Shown here: piece after piece, positions 30,377-39,459 of the stretch
Position numbering within the stretch: the first letter of the stretch is position 1
Layout: each line of letters starts with the position of its first letter
The notes under the pieces: model-generated
The model's input: only the letters and a program-made list of their open reading frames with translations
Database searches by the model: none
What the model was told of the DNA's origin: nothing
Made by a program: the position numbers and the translations under genes
NCBI GenBank assembly: GCA_905236875.1
Contig: CAJOQT010000108.1
Span: 17,828-81,827 of the forward strand
From: an uncultured Prevotella sp.
Lineage (GTDB): Bacteria > Bacteroidota > Bacteroidia > Bacteroidales > Bacteroidaceae
Length of the DNA: 64,000 nucleotides
Reading direction: 5' to 3'

Positions 30377-31707
30377 ACAAGAGAATCGTTATATTAGGAG
30401 CTGGCGAAAGTGGCGCAGGAGCGGCCGTCTTAGCTCAAAAAGAAGGTTTCGACGTGTTTGTTTCAGACATGTCAAAGATTCATGACCGCTATAAACAACA
30501 ACTCGATAGCCATCATATCGCCTGGGAAGAAGAACAGCATACCGAGGAATTCATTCTCAATGCTGATGAGATTATTAAGAGTCCGGGTATTCCTGATACG
30601 GCTCCTGTTGTGGTTAAGGCCAAGGCACGTGGTATCAACATCATTAGCGAGATTGAGTTTGCTGGTCGTTATACCACGTCGAAGATGATTTGTATCACGG
30701 GTTCCAATGGTAAAACGACTACAACCAGTCTTATCTACCATATTTTCAAGGCAGCTGGCTACGATGCCGGTTTGGCGGGTAACATCGGAAACTCTTTGGC
30801 ACTACAGGTGGCTGAGGAACCCCACGAGTACTATATCATTGAATTGAGTTCATTCCAGCTCGACAATATGTATGACTTCCGGGCCAATATAGCCATATTG
30901 CTCAACATTACTCCAGACCATTTGGACCGTTATGACAACTGCATGCAGAACTATGTTGATTCCAAGATGCGTATCATCCAGAACCAGACGCCACAGGATG
31001 CCTTTATCTATTGGAATGACGACCCTGTCATAAAACGGGAACTGGAGAAATATGACATCAAAGCCATCAGGTATCCGTTTTCTGAACTGAAGGAAAAAGG
31101 ATCGATTGGCTACATTGAGGAGGGACAATATGTCATCGAAAAGCCGGAGCCGTTCAACATGGAACAGGAGCAGCTCAGCCTGACAGGCAAACATAATATC
31201 TACAACTCATTGGCGGCCGGTATTGCTACCAATATTGCCGGTATCAAGAAAGAAGTGATACGCAAGAGTCTTAGTGACTTCCCCGGAGTGGAACATCGGT
31301 TGGAGAAAGTATGTGTTGTACGTGGCGTACAGTATGTCAACGACTCGAAAGCCACCAATGTTGATGCCTGTTGGTATGCTTTGGAGTCAATGAGGACGAA
31401 AGTGGTGCTTATTATCGGCGGCAAGGACAAAGGAAATGATTATGGCCCCATCAAGCCGTTGATACAGGAGAAGTGTTCGGCCCTCGTCTATTTGGGTGCA
31501 GACAACCGGAAACTGCACGATAACTTCGATCAAATGGGCATCCCTGTCAGAGACACCCACTCCATGCGTGAGTGTATAGAAGCCTGCTATGAGCTGGCTA
31601 AGCCAGGTGAAACCGTACTGCTGTCTCCCTGCTGTGCGTCGTTCGACCTCTTTAAGAATATGGAGGACCGTGGCGAACAGTTCAAGGAACTGGTAAGAAA
31701 TCTTTAA
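30373..31707 (+). CDS. murD: UDP-N-acetylmuramoylalanine-D-glutamate ligase MurD
   Basis: KRIVILGAGESGAGAAVLAQKEG; ITGSNGKTTTTSLIYHI; VNDSKATNVDACWYAL; LLSPCCASFDLFKNMEDRGEQF. Confidence 0.96.
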   Translation: MNKRIVILGAGESGAGAAVLAQKEGFDVFVSDMSKIHDRYKQQLDSHHIAWEEEQHTEEFILNADEIIKSPGIPDTAPVVVKAKARGINIISEIEFAGRYTTSKMICITGSNGKTTTTSLIYHIFKAAGYDAGLAGNIGNSLALQVAEEPHEYYIIELSSFQLDNMYDFRANIAILLNITPDHLDRYDNCMQNYVDSKMRIIQNQTPQDAFIYWNDDPVIKRELEKYDIKAIRYPFSELKEKGSIGYIEEGQYVIEKPEPFNMEQEQLSLTGKHNIYNSLAAGIATNIAGIKKEVIRKSLSDFPGVEHRLEKVCVVRGVQYVNDSKATNVDACWYALESMRTKVVLIIGGKDKGNDYGPIKPLIQEKCSALVYLGADNRKLHDNFDQMGIPVRDTHSMRECIEACYELAKPGETVLLSPCCASFDLFKNMEDRGEQFKELVRNL

Positions 31708-31755
31708 TTTACCCCATAAGGCCCATTAGTCCCATGTGCCACACAAGAAAGAATA

Positions 31756-33018
31756 ATGAATAAAAGAATAGGAAATATCTTCAAAGGAGACAAGGTCATC
31801 TGGATGGTGTTCTTCTTCCTCTGCATGATCAGTATCGTTGAGGTGTTCTCTGCCTCTTCCGGTCTGACATACAAAAGCCATGATTTCATCTCTCCGATAT
31901 TGAAGCATACGGGAACCATTGCGATGGGACTCTTCATTGCCGTGGTCACCCTGAATATTCCCTGCAAATACTTCAAACTGATGACACCCTTCCTGTTGCT
32001 GATTTCAATTATCACGCTGTTGTGGGTACTGATGGGAGGAGAGACCATCAATGGGGCTAACCGAGTGATTGAGATACCAGGCTTTACTTTCCAGCCTTCC
32101 GAGATTGCCAAAGGCACGCTGATTCTGGCTGAAGCCCAGATACTCAGTGCTATGCAACGGGAGAATGGTGCCGACAAGGATGCTTTCAAATATATACTCT
32201 GGATTGCATTACCAATCACATTCCTCATCGGACTGGAGAACCTCTCGACAGCAGCCATGCTATTTGGTGTCGTTATCTTGATGATGTTTGTCGGACGTGT
32301 GCCCTACAAACAGATAGGCAAGCTGGTAGGAGTTATTGCTGCATGTGCGGCAACAGGTTTGTTGCTCATTATGTTGGTCGGTCATGCCGAGACACCAGAA
32401 GAGGCGAAACTGTCCAAGACCGAAACTGTTGACAAGCAGAAGCAAAAGAGCAAGATAGAGAAGCTGTTTCACCGTGCTGACACTTGGAAGGGGCGCATCC
32501 TGAACTTCGGAAAAGGCGAGGTTTCACCTCGTGACTATGATCTTGACAAGGATGCCCAGGTGGCTCATGCTAACATTGCCATTGTGTCGAGTGGTATTAT
32601 CGGAAAGGGTCCGGGTAAGTCGGTAGAACGTGACTTCCTGTCACAGGCCTTTTCTGACTTCATCTACGCTATCATTGTCGAGGAGTTGGGTATTATAGGT
32701 GCAGCCTTTGTTGTGTTGCTTTATATCATCCTGCTTTATAGGGCTGCGCGTATTGCCAGCCGGTGCGAGAACAACTTTCCTGCATTACTGGCTATGGGGC
32801 TGGGCCTGCTTCTGGTCGTGCAGGCCGTGTTCAATATGATGGTCGCCGTCGGACTTGCTCCTGTAACTGGACAGCCCCTGCCACTTATTTCGAAAGGTGG
32901 TACTTCTACCATCATCAACTGTGCCTATATAGGCGCGATTTTGAGTGTCAGTCGTTCTGCAAAGGTGCGTAGTGATAAAAAAGAACAGGTAAAATTGGCA
33001 GAATCGACAGAAATTTAG
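31756..33018 (+). CDS. ftsW: FtsW/RodA/SpoVE peptidoglycan glycosyltransferase (FtsW)
   Basis: IPGFTFQPSEIAKGTLILAEAQ; PLPLISKGGTSTIINCAYIGAIL. Confidence 0.92.
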   Translation: MNKRIGNIFKGDKVIWMVFFFLCMISIVEVFSASSGLTYKSHDFISPILKHTGTIAMGLFIAVVTLNIPCKYFKLMTPFLLLISIITLLWVLMGGETINGANRVIEIPGFTFQPSEIAKGTLILAEAQILSAMQRENGADKDAFKYILWIALPITFLIGLENLSTAAMLFGVVILMMFVGRVPYKQIGKLVGVIAACAATGLLLIMLVGHAETPEEAKLSKTETVDKQKQKSKIEKLFHRADTWKGRILNFGKGEVSPRDYDLDKDAQVAHANIAIVSSGIIGKGPGKSVERDFLSQAFSDFIYAIIVEELGIIGAAFVVLLYIILLYRAARIASRCENNFPALLAMGLGLLLVVQAVFNMMVAVGLAPVTGQPLPLISKGGTSTIINCAYIGAILSVSRSAKVRSDKKEQVKLAESTEI

Positions 33019-33027
33019 TAATTTTGC
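33019..33027 (+). promoter_or_regulatory. Internal dcw -7 box TAATTTTGC upstream of murG
   Basis: Immediately follows the ftsW stop; 21 bp upstream of murG. Confidence 0.45.
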
Positions 33028-33047
33028 ACTCCATATATAATTAAGGT

Positions 33048-34175
33048 ATGAGCGAGAGATTAAGAGTCATTATCAGCGGTGGCGGTACGGGAGGCCATAT
33101 TTTTCCGGCCGTATCCATAGCCAATGCCATCCGTGCCAAGTATCCTGACGCAGAGATTTTGTTTGTTGGGGCTTTGGGACGTATGGAGATGCAGCGTGTG
33201 CCTGCTGCTGGCTATGAAATAAAAGGCCTGCCGATTTGTGGCTTTGACCGTAAGAATCCGTTAAAAAACATCAAGGTTCTCTACAAGATATGGAAGAGCC
33301 AGCATATGGCCAAACAGATTATCAGACAATTCCGTCCTATGGTGGCTGTGGGCGTCGGCGGATATGCTAGTGGGCCGACATTGAATAAAGCTGCTGCTAT
33401 GGGTGTTCCCTGTCTCATTCAGGAGCAGAACAGCTATGCTGGCGTCACCAACAAGCTGTTGGCAAAGAAAGCAGAGAAAATCTGTGTGGCCTACGATGGT
33501 ATGGAACGTTTCTTCCCTGCAGAGAAGATTATCAAGACAGGCAATCCGGTACGTCAGGCATTATTGGAGACTACCATCTCACGTGAGGATGCCATCCGTT
33601 CGTTCGGCCTTGATCCACAGCGCAAGACTATCTTGCTGGTCGGCGGAAGCCTTGGGGCCCGTACCGTCAATGAGAGCATACTACAGCATCTTGATATGGT
33701 GCGTCAGAGCGAAGATCTTCAGTTCATCTGGCAGACCGGTAAGTATTATTATGCCGACATCAAAGCTCAATTATCATGTCTCGAAACTCCCATCACAAAT
33801 TTGGTGGTCACAGATTTTATCAGTGACATGGGAGCTGCCTATAAGGCTGCTGACCTTGTTATCAGTCGGGCAGGTGCCAGTAGCATCTCGGAATTCTGTC
33901 TCATCGGCAAGCCTGTCGTCCTCGTGCCCAGTCCAAATGTAGCTGAAGACCATCAGACAAAGAATGCACTGGCACTGGTCAACGTCGATGCTGCCTTGTA
34001 TGTTAAGGATGCTGACGCTCCGGCTCAGCTTCTTGAACTGGCCATCCGGACTGTACATGACGAGCAGAAACTCGCCTCTTTACATACAAACATCCTCAAG
34101 TTGGCATTGCCAGACTCTGCTGACATCATTGCAGATGAGGTCATCAAATTAGCTCACTCCCATACATCCCATTAG
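33048..34175 (+). CDS. murG: UDP-GlcNAc transferase MurG
   Basis: ISGGGTGGHIFPAVSIANAI; QEQNSYAGVTNKLLAKKAEKICVAYDGM; SRAGASSISEFCLIGKPVVLVPSPNVAEDHQTKNAL. Confidence 0.96.
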   Translation: MSERLRVIISGGGTGGHIFPAVSIANAIRAKYPDAEILFVGALGRMEMQRVPAAGYEIKGLPICGFDRKNPLKNIKVLYKIWKSQHMAKQIIRQFRPMVAVGVGGYASGPTLNKAAAMGVPCLIQEQNSYAGVTNKLLAKKAEKICVAYDGMERFFPAEKIIKTGNPVRQALLETTISREDAIRSFGLDPQRKTILLVGGSLGARTVNESILQHLDMVRQSEDLQFIWQTGKYYYADIKAQLSCLETPITNLVVTDFISDMGAAYKAADLVISRAGASSISEFCLIGKPVVLVPSPNVAEDHQTKNALALVNVDAALYVKDADAPAQLLELAIRTVHDEQKLASLHTNILKLALPDSADIIADEVIKLAHSHTSH

Positions 34176-34188
34176 ACTCATCAGACAC

Positions 34189-35565
34189 ATGGAAATAAAA
34201 GATATTCAAGCCGTATATTTTGTAGGTGCAGGTGGCATCGGCATGAGTGCTATCGCACGCTATTTCATCAGTCGTGGCATGGTGGTGGCAGGCTATGACA
34301 AGACCCCCAGCGACCTTACCCGTCAGCTGGAGAAGGAAGGCATGCTCATTCATTATCAGGAAGATGTCAATGAGATTCCTCACGTATGTCGTCAGCCACA
34401 GTCGTGTCTCGTTATCTATACGCCCGCCATTCCCGAAGAACACAAGGAACTGCAATATTTTCGCCAGAATGGTTTTGTGGTACAGAAACGTGCCCAGGTG
34501 TTGGGAACGTTGACTTGTCAGCATAAGGGACTTTGCGTGGCAGGCACTCATGGAAAGACCACTACTTCGACGATGTGTGCCCATATCATGCATCAAAGTC
34601 ATCTGGACTGCAACGCATTCCTGGGCGGCATTTCCAAGAACTACGGTACAAATTATATTCTTTCCGAGTCAGACTATGTGGTCATTGAGGCCGATGAGTT
34701 CGACCGTTCGTTCCACTGGCTCCATCCCTATATGACGGTTATCACTTCTACAGATCCTGACCATCTCGACATCTACGGCACCAAAGAGGCTTATCTGGAA
34801 AGCTTCCGTCACTATACGGAGCTTATCTGCCCGGGTGGAAACCTCATCATCCATCGTGGGCTGGAAATGAAAGAGCACCTGAAGAATGATGTGCGCCGCT
34901 ATGACTATGCGCTTGACGAGGGTGATTTCCATGCCGAGAACATCTGTATAGAGAATGGCGAGATAACGTTTGACTTCATCTCACCTATTGAGTCAGTCCA
35001 AAATATAGAGCTTGGTCAGCCTGTGCCTATCAATATTGAGAACGCCATCGCTGCCATGGCTATGGCTCAACTGGCAGGCTGCACAGCTGAAGAACTACGG
35101 TATGGTATGCGGACCTATGCCGGTGTTGAGCGTCGCTTCGACTTTAAGATCAAGAATGATAAGTTGGTCTTTTTGAGCGACTATGCCCACCATCCCAAGG
35201 AAATCTATCAGAGTGCCCGCAGCATCAGGGAACTTTATAAAGACCGTAGGATTACCGCTATCTTCCAGCCTCACCTCTATACCCGTACTCGTGACTTCTA
35301 CAAGGAGTTTGCCGAGGCGTTGAGCCTGCTGGACGAGGTGATATTAACTGAGATATACCCTGCCCGCGAGAAACCTATTGAAGGTGTCACGTCGCAGCTC
35401 ATCTATGACAATCTTGCATGTGGCGTTACCAAACAGATAATTCGTAAGGATGATGTGTTTGACTTTGTTAAAGGCCACAGTTTCGATGTATTAATCGTCC
35501 TTGGAGCCGGTGACCTTGACAACTATGTGCCGCAAATGGAAAAATTGTTGAATAATCAGATTTAA
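34189..35565 (+). CDS. murC: UDP-N-acetylmuramate-L-alanine ligase MurC
   Basis: VYFVGAGGIGMSAIARYFISRG; AGTHGKTTTSTMCAHI; DYAHHPKEI; FQPHLYTRTRDF. Confidence 0.96.
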   Translation: MEIKDIQAVYFVGAGGIGMSAIARYFISRGMVVAGYDKTPSDLTRQLEKEGMLIHYQEDVNEIPHVCRQPQSCLVIYTPAIPEEHKELQYFRQNGFVVQKRAQVLGTLTCQHKGLCVAGTHGKTTTSTMCAHIMHQSHLDCNAFLGGISKNYGTNYILSESDYVVIEADEFDRSFHWLHPYMTVITSTDPDHLDIYGTKEAYLESFRHYTELICPGGNLIIHRGLEMKEHLKNDVRRYDYALDEGDFHAENICIENGEITFDFISPIESVQNIELGQPVPINIENAIAAMAMAQLAGCTAEELRYGMRTYAGVERRFDFKIKNDKLVFLSDYAHHPKEIYQSARSIRELYKDRRITAIFQPHLYTRTRDFYKEFAEALSLLDEVILTEIYPAREKPIEGVTSQLIYDNLACGVTKQIIRKDDVFDFVKGHSFDVLIVLGAGDLDNYVPQMEKLLNNQI

Positions 35566-35592
35566 ATAGATAATTTGTAAATTGTAAACCCC

Positions 35593-36345
35593 ATGGTGTC
35601 CGTCAACTGGAGGAAAACAGCCGTTATCATACTGGATCTGGCTATTGTGGTCTATCTGGTATTTGCCATCACCGCTTTTAATAAGCCCGATGATGTGGCA
35701 AAGGTATGCTCAGAGGTGAAGATAGACATCAGTCATGATGTGACGGAGGGATTTCTGAATGCCGATGAAGTGAAGAAATATCTGGAACGTAACAAGGTAT
35801 ATCCACTGGCAAAGCCGCTTAATCAGATTGATGTACGAAGCATAGAGGAGGTCCTGCTGCAAAGCCCGTTCGTTGAAAGTGCTGAATGCTATCGGACACA
35901 GGATGGTAAGATTTGTGTTACGCTGAAACAACGGACACCGATACTGCGTGTCAAGGCCGACAATGGTGACGACTATTATATTGACTATCATGGCTCATTG
36001 ATGGCAAACACCCGTTATCCCAGCAACCTTATTATTGCGACGGGTCATATTAGCCGACAATATGCGCAGAAGGTGCTCACTTCCGTTGGTAATATACTGG
36101 TAGGCAATAAGTTTTGGCAGAGCCAGATAGAACAGATTAACGTGCTGGCCGATGGTTCCATAGAGATTGTGCCTCGCGTGGGCGAACATATTATATATTT
36201 AGGTAGTCCGACAAACATTGAGAAGAAACTGCAGAGACTGGAGAAATTCTACCGTTACGGACTCAGTCAGGCTGGATGGAACAAGTACTCCTACATCAGT
36301 GTGGAGTTCGATAACCAGATCATCTGCAAAAGAATGAAAAAGTGA
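35593..36345 (+). CDS. ftsQ: Cell division protein FtsQ
   Basis: One TM, POTRA/FtsQ-like body (LLQSPFVESAECYRTQDGKICVTLKQRTPILRV), between murC and ftsA. Confidence 0.85.
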   Translation: MVSVNWRKTAVIILDLAIVVYLVFAITAFNKPDDVAKVCSEVKIDISHDVTEGFLNADEVKKYLERNKVYPLAKPLNQIDVRSIEEVLLQSPFVESAECYRTQDGKICVTLKQRTPILRVKADNGDDYYIDYHGSLMANTRYPSNLIIATGHISRQYAQKVLTSVGNILVGNKFWQSQIEQINVLADGSIEIVPRVGEHIIYLGSPTNIEKKLQRLEKFYRYGLSQAGWNKYSYISVEFDNQIICKRMKK

Positions 36346-36392
36346 TATAGTGAAGAAATCGTAAATCGTAAATAATAAAATCGTAAATAAAT
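36346..36392. repeat. Word array (aaatcgtaa)n filling the ftsQ-ftsA spacer
   Basis: gaagaaatcgtaaatcgtaaataataaaatcgtaaataaat. Confidence 0.75.
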
Positions 36393-37847
36393 ATGGTGTC
36401 AGCAAAGGACTTTATCGTAGCTATTGAACTCGGCTCATCCAAGATGACCGGTATTGCGGGAAAAAAGAATCTCGATGGCAGCATCCAGGTGCTTGCCGTG
36501 GTCAAAGAAGACTCGTCTTCATTCATCAGGAAAGGTGTGGTTTATAACATTGAAAAGACTGCACAATGTCTTACCAACATCGTAAAAAAACTGACGACTC
36601 AACTGAAAAGGGAAATTACACAAGTCTATGTGGGTATTGGCGGACAGTCCATACGTAGTGTACGTAATGTCGTCACCAAGGACTTGCCTGCTGACACACT
36701 GGTTACGCAGGACATGGTTATCGAACTCATGGATGCTAACCGTAACATGCAGTATCCTGACCAGGAAATCCTTGATGTTGCCGTACAGGAGTATAAGGTT
36801 GACTCACAATACCAGAGCGACCCAGTGGGCATCCAGTGTGCCCATTTGGAAGGTAACTTTCTCAATATCCTTCAGCGTAAGGCCTTCTATAAGAGCCTGA
36901 ACAACTGTTTCGAGATGGCTAATATCGGTATTGCTGAGCTTTATCTGGCTCCTTTGGCACTGGCCGATAGTGTTCTCACAGAATCGGAGAAGCGTTCTGG
37001 TTGTGCATTGGTTGACATTGGTGCCGATACAACCACCGTTTCTGTCTATAACAAGAACATCATGCGCCACTTGGCTGTTATTCCTCTTGGCTCTAACAAT
37101 ATCACCAAGGATATCGCCTCTTTGCAGATGGAAGAGCAGGACGCAGAAAAGATGAAACTTAAGTATGGTTGTGCCTTTACCGACAATAACGACATCGACA
37201 ACAACATGAAATACTCTATCGATCCAGAACGACAGGTGGAGAGCCGTAAATTCATCGAGATTGTCGAAGGCCGTCTTGAAGAGATCGTCGAGAATGTCTG
37301 GTATCAGATTCCCAACGACTATTACGATAAGTTGCTGGGCGGCATTATCCTGACAGGTGGCGGTTCAAACATGAAGGACATCGAGAAGGCCTTCCGTAAT
37401 CACACCCATATCGACAAGATACGTATTGCGAAGTTCGTTACACAGACAATTACGTCGAACATTGCCGAAATCAATGCCAAGGATGGTACCATGAATACTG
37501 TACTCGGCCTGCTTGCCAAAGGTGACATCAATTGTGCCGGCAACGACATTGATCCGAATGGTGACCTGTTCTCAATCCGTCAGGCGGGAACCATCAGTAC
37601 CAATGAGCCTCGCAAGGTACGTCAGGCTTCTGAGACCGAAGCCGGAGTCATTCGTACTGAACGTGAGAAGCAGGCTGCTGAGGAGGAAGCTCGAAGAAAG
37701 AAGGAAATGGAGGAGCGTGCCGAACGTGAGAAGGCTGAGGCCGAAGCCCGCGAACAAGCCCGTATCAAGAAGGAAAACAGTTTCTGGAACAAGGCTTTCA
37801 AAGGTATTAAGAAGTTCGGCTCGAAGATGATTGAGGAGGACGAATAA
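36393..37847 (+). CDS. ftsA: Cell division protein FtsA
   Basis: FIVAIELGSSKMTGIAGKK; ALVDIGADTTTVSVYNKNIMRHLAVIPLGSNNITKDIA; amphipathic C-terminus FWNKAFKGIKKFGSKMI. Confidence 0.94.
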   Translation: MVSAKDFIVAIELGSSKMTGIAGKKNLDGSIQVLAVVKEDSSSFIRKGVVYNIEKTAQCLTNIVKKLTTQLKREITQVYVGIGGQSIRSVRNVVTKDLPADTLVTQDMVIELMDANRNMQYPDQEILDVAVQEYKVDSQYQSDPVGIQCAHLEGNFLNILQRKAFYKSLNNCFEMANIGIAELYLAPLALADSVLTESEKRSGCALVDIGADTTTVSVYNKNIMRHLAVIPLGSNNITKDIASLQMEEQDAEKMKLKYGCAFTDNNDIDNNMKYSIDPERQVESRKFIEIVEGRLEEIVENVWYQIPNDYYDKLLGGIILTGGGSNMKDIEKAFRNHTHIDKIRIAKFVTQTITSNIAEINAKDGTMNTVLGLLAKGDINCAGNDIDPNGDLFSIRQAGTISTNEPRKVRQASETEAGVIRTEREKQAAEEEARRKKEMEERAEREKAEAEAREQARIKKENSFWNKAFKGIKKFGSKMIEEDE

Positions 37848-37899
37848 GCTAAATGAGTGAAGTAAATCGGAAATATTAATCGTAAAATCGTAAATAATC
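37848..37899. repeat. Word array (aatcgtaaa)n filling the ftsA-ftsZ spacer
   Basis: gtaaatcggaaatattaatcgtaaaatcgtaaataatc, same word as the ftsQ-ftsA spacer. Confidence 0.7.
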
Positions 37900-39219
37900 A
37901 TGGCAGATTATCCCAATATAGACCTCCTGAACTTCGGAGCACCCGAAAAGGAGAACAGCATCATCAAAGTGATTGGTGTTGGCGGTGGCGGCGGCAATGC
38001 CGTCAACCACATGTATCGTGAAGGCATTCATGACGTTACCTTTGTGCTTTGTAATACTGACAACCAGGCACTCAACGATTCTCCCGTACCCGTTCACCTG
38101 CAGCTGGGTAAGGAAGGACTGGGTGCCGGAAACAAGCCTGAACGGGCACGTGCCGCCGCTGAGGAAAGCCTTGAAGACATCAAGCGCATGCTCAATGACG
38201 GTACACGCATGGCTTTCATTACCGCTGGTATGGGCGGTGGTACAGGAACTGGTGCCGCACCTGTCATTGCCCGCGTGTCGAAAGAGATGGGCATCCTGAC
38301 TGTCGGTATCGTTACCATTCCCTTCCGTTTCGAGGGTGACCGTAAGATAGACCAGGCTCTCGATGGTGTCGAGGAGATGGCAAAGCATGTCGATGCTCTA
38401 TTAGTTATTAATAATGAACGCCTGCGCGAGATTTATCCGGAGCTCACTGTACTCGATGCATTCGGCCGTGCAGACGATACGCTCTCGGTGGCTGCCAAGT
38501 CTATTGCTGAGATTATTACCGTACATGGACTCATCAACTTGGACTTCAACGATGTGAAGACCGTGCTCAAGGATGGTGGCGTCGCCATCATGTCCACTGG
38601 ATATGGTGAAGGTGAGGGACGCGTCAAGAAAGCTATTGACGACGCTCTCAATTCCCCGTTGCTTAACGATAACGATGTATTCAACTCGAAGAAGATCCTC
38701 CTTAGTATCTCTTTCGCAGGAAACAAGGACGGCTCCGGTTCGCTGATGATGGAAGAGATGAACGATGTCAACGACTTCATGGCAAAGTTTGGTGACTTCG
38801 AAATCAAGTGGGGTCTGGCTACTGACCCCGAACTTGGTAAGAAAGTTAAGGTTACGATTCTTGCCACAGGCTTCGGCATCAATAACGTGGATGGCATGAA
38901 CAACCATCTGAAGAAACACTCTCAAGAAGAAGCCAACCGACTGGCCGAAGAGCAGGAGCGTGCTGCCAAGCGTGAAGACCGTCGTCAGCAGTACTATGGC
39001 GATCCGGGCAACAACAGACGTTACAAGCGCCGTCCGCATATTTACCTGTTCCGTCCCGAAGACCTCGACAATGATGATGTCATCTCCGCAGTGGAGTCAA
39101 CGCCAACCTATAAGCGAACCCGCGAGATACTGGAAAGCATCAGCAAGTCAATAGTCGAAGAGGAGGCACCGGTCAAATATGACAGTGACCCTGTTCAGGG
39201 TACCATCAAGTTCTCTTAA
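37900..39219 (+). CDS. ftsZ: Cell division protein FtsZ
   Basis: IKVIGVGGGGGNAVNHMYREGI; TAGMGGGTGTGAAPVIARVSKEMG; DLDNDDVISAVESTPTYKR tail. Confidence 0.97.
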   Translation: MADYPNIDLLNFGAPEKENSIIKVIGVGGGGGNAVNHMYREGIHDVTFVLCNTDNQALNDSPVPVHLQLGKEGLGAGNKPERARAAAEESLEDIKRMLNDGTRMAFITAGMGGGTGTGAAPVIARVSKEMGILTVGIVTIPFRFEGDRKIDQALDGVEEMAKHVDALLVINNERLREIYPELTVLDAFGRADDTLSVAAKSIAEIITVHGLINLDFNDVKTVLKDGGVAIMSTGYGEGEGRVKKAIDDALNSPLLNDNDVFNSKKILLSISFAGNKDGSGSLMMEEMNDVNDFMAKFGDFEIKWGLATDPELGKKVKVTILATGFGINNVDGMNNHLKKHSQEEANRLAEEQERAAKREDRRQQYYGDPGNNRRYKRRPHIYLFRPEDLDNDDVISAVESTPTYKRTREILESISKSIVEEEAPVKYDSDPVQGTIKFS

Positions 39220-39231
39220 GAACGAAAAAAT

Positions 39232-39267
39232 ATGAGCAGTCATTTCGGTGATTGCTCATGTTTTTTT
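39232..39267 (+). terminator. Rho-independent terminator after ftsZ
   Basis: ATGAGCAGTCA-tttcgg-TGATTGCTCAT followed by gTTTTTTT. Confidence 0.85.
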
Positions 39268-39405
39268 GCGAAAATGGTGTGTATTTCGAACACTTATTAG
39301 CAAAAAAACAGGGTTTTTTGTTAAAATTATGCATGGAAAAGGGGGTTTATACAAAAAAGTATAGATTTTTTTGGTGTAAAATTACGTTATTTCATAAAAA
39401 TATAT

Positions 39406-39414
39406 TATTTTTGC
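39406..39414 (+). promoter_or_regulatory. -7 box TATTTTTGC for the SusC operon
   Basis: TAnnTTTGC 46 bp before ATG 39460; this disfavours the earlier in-frame ATG at 39418. Confidence 0.5.
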
Positions 39415-39459
39415 ACGGTGAAAAAATCATTTTCAATCAATCTAAGTAAATACCTAAGT

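Noticed and set aside
38401-39039. 212-aa minus-strand ORF opposite ftsZ
   Set aside because: Antisense to conserved ftsZ with no domain signal.
23454-39219. dcw cluster lacking murF, murB and ddl as a novel arrangement
   Set aside because: This gene order (mraZ-rsmH-ftsL-ftsI-murE-mraY-murD-ftsW-murG-murC-ftsQ-ftsA-ftsZ) is common in Bacteroidales, where those genes lie elsewhere.
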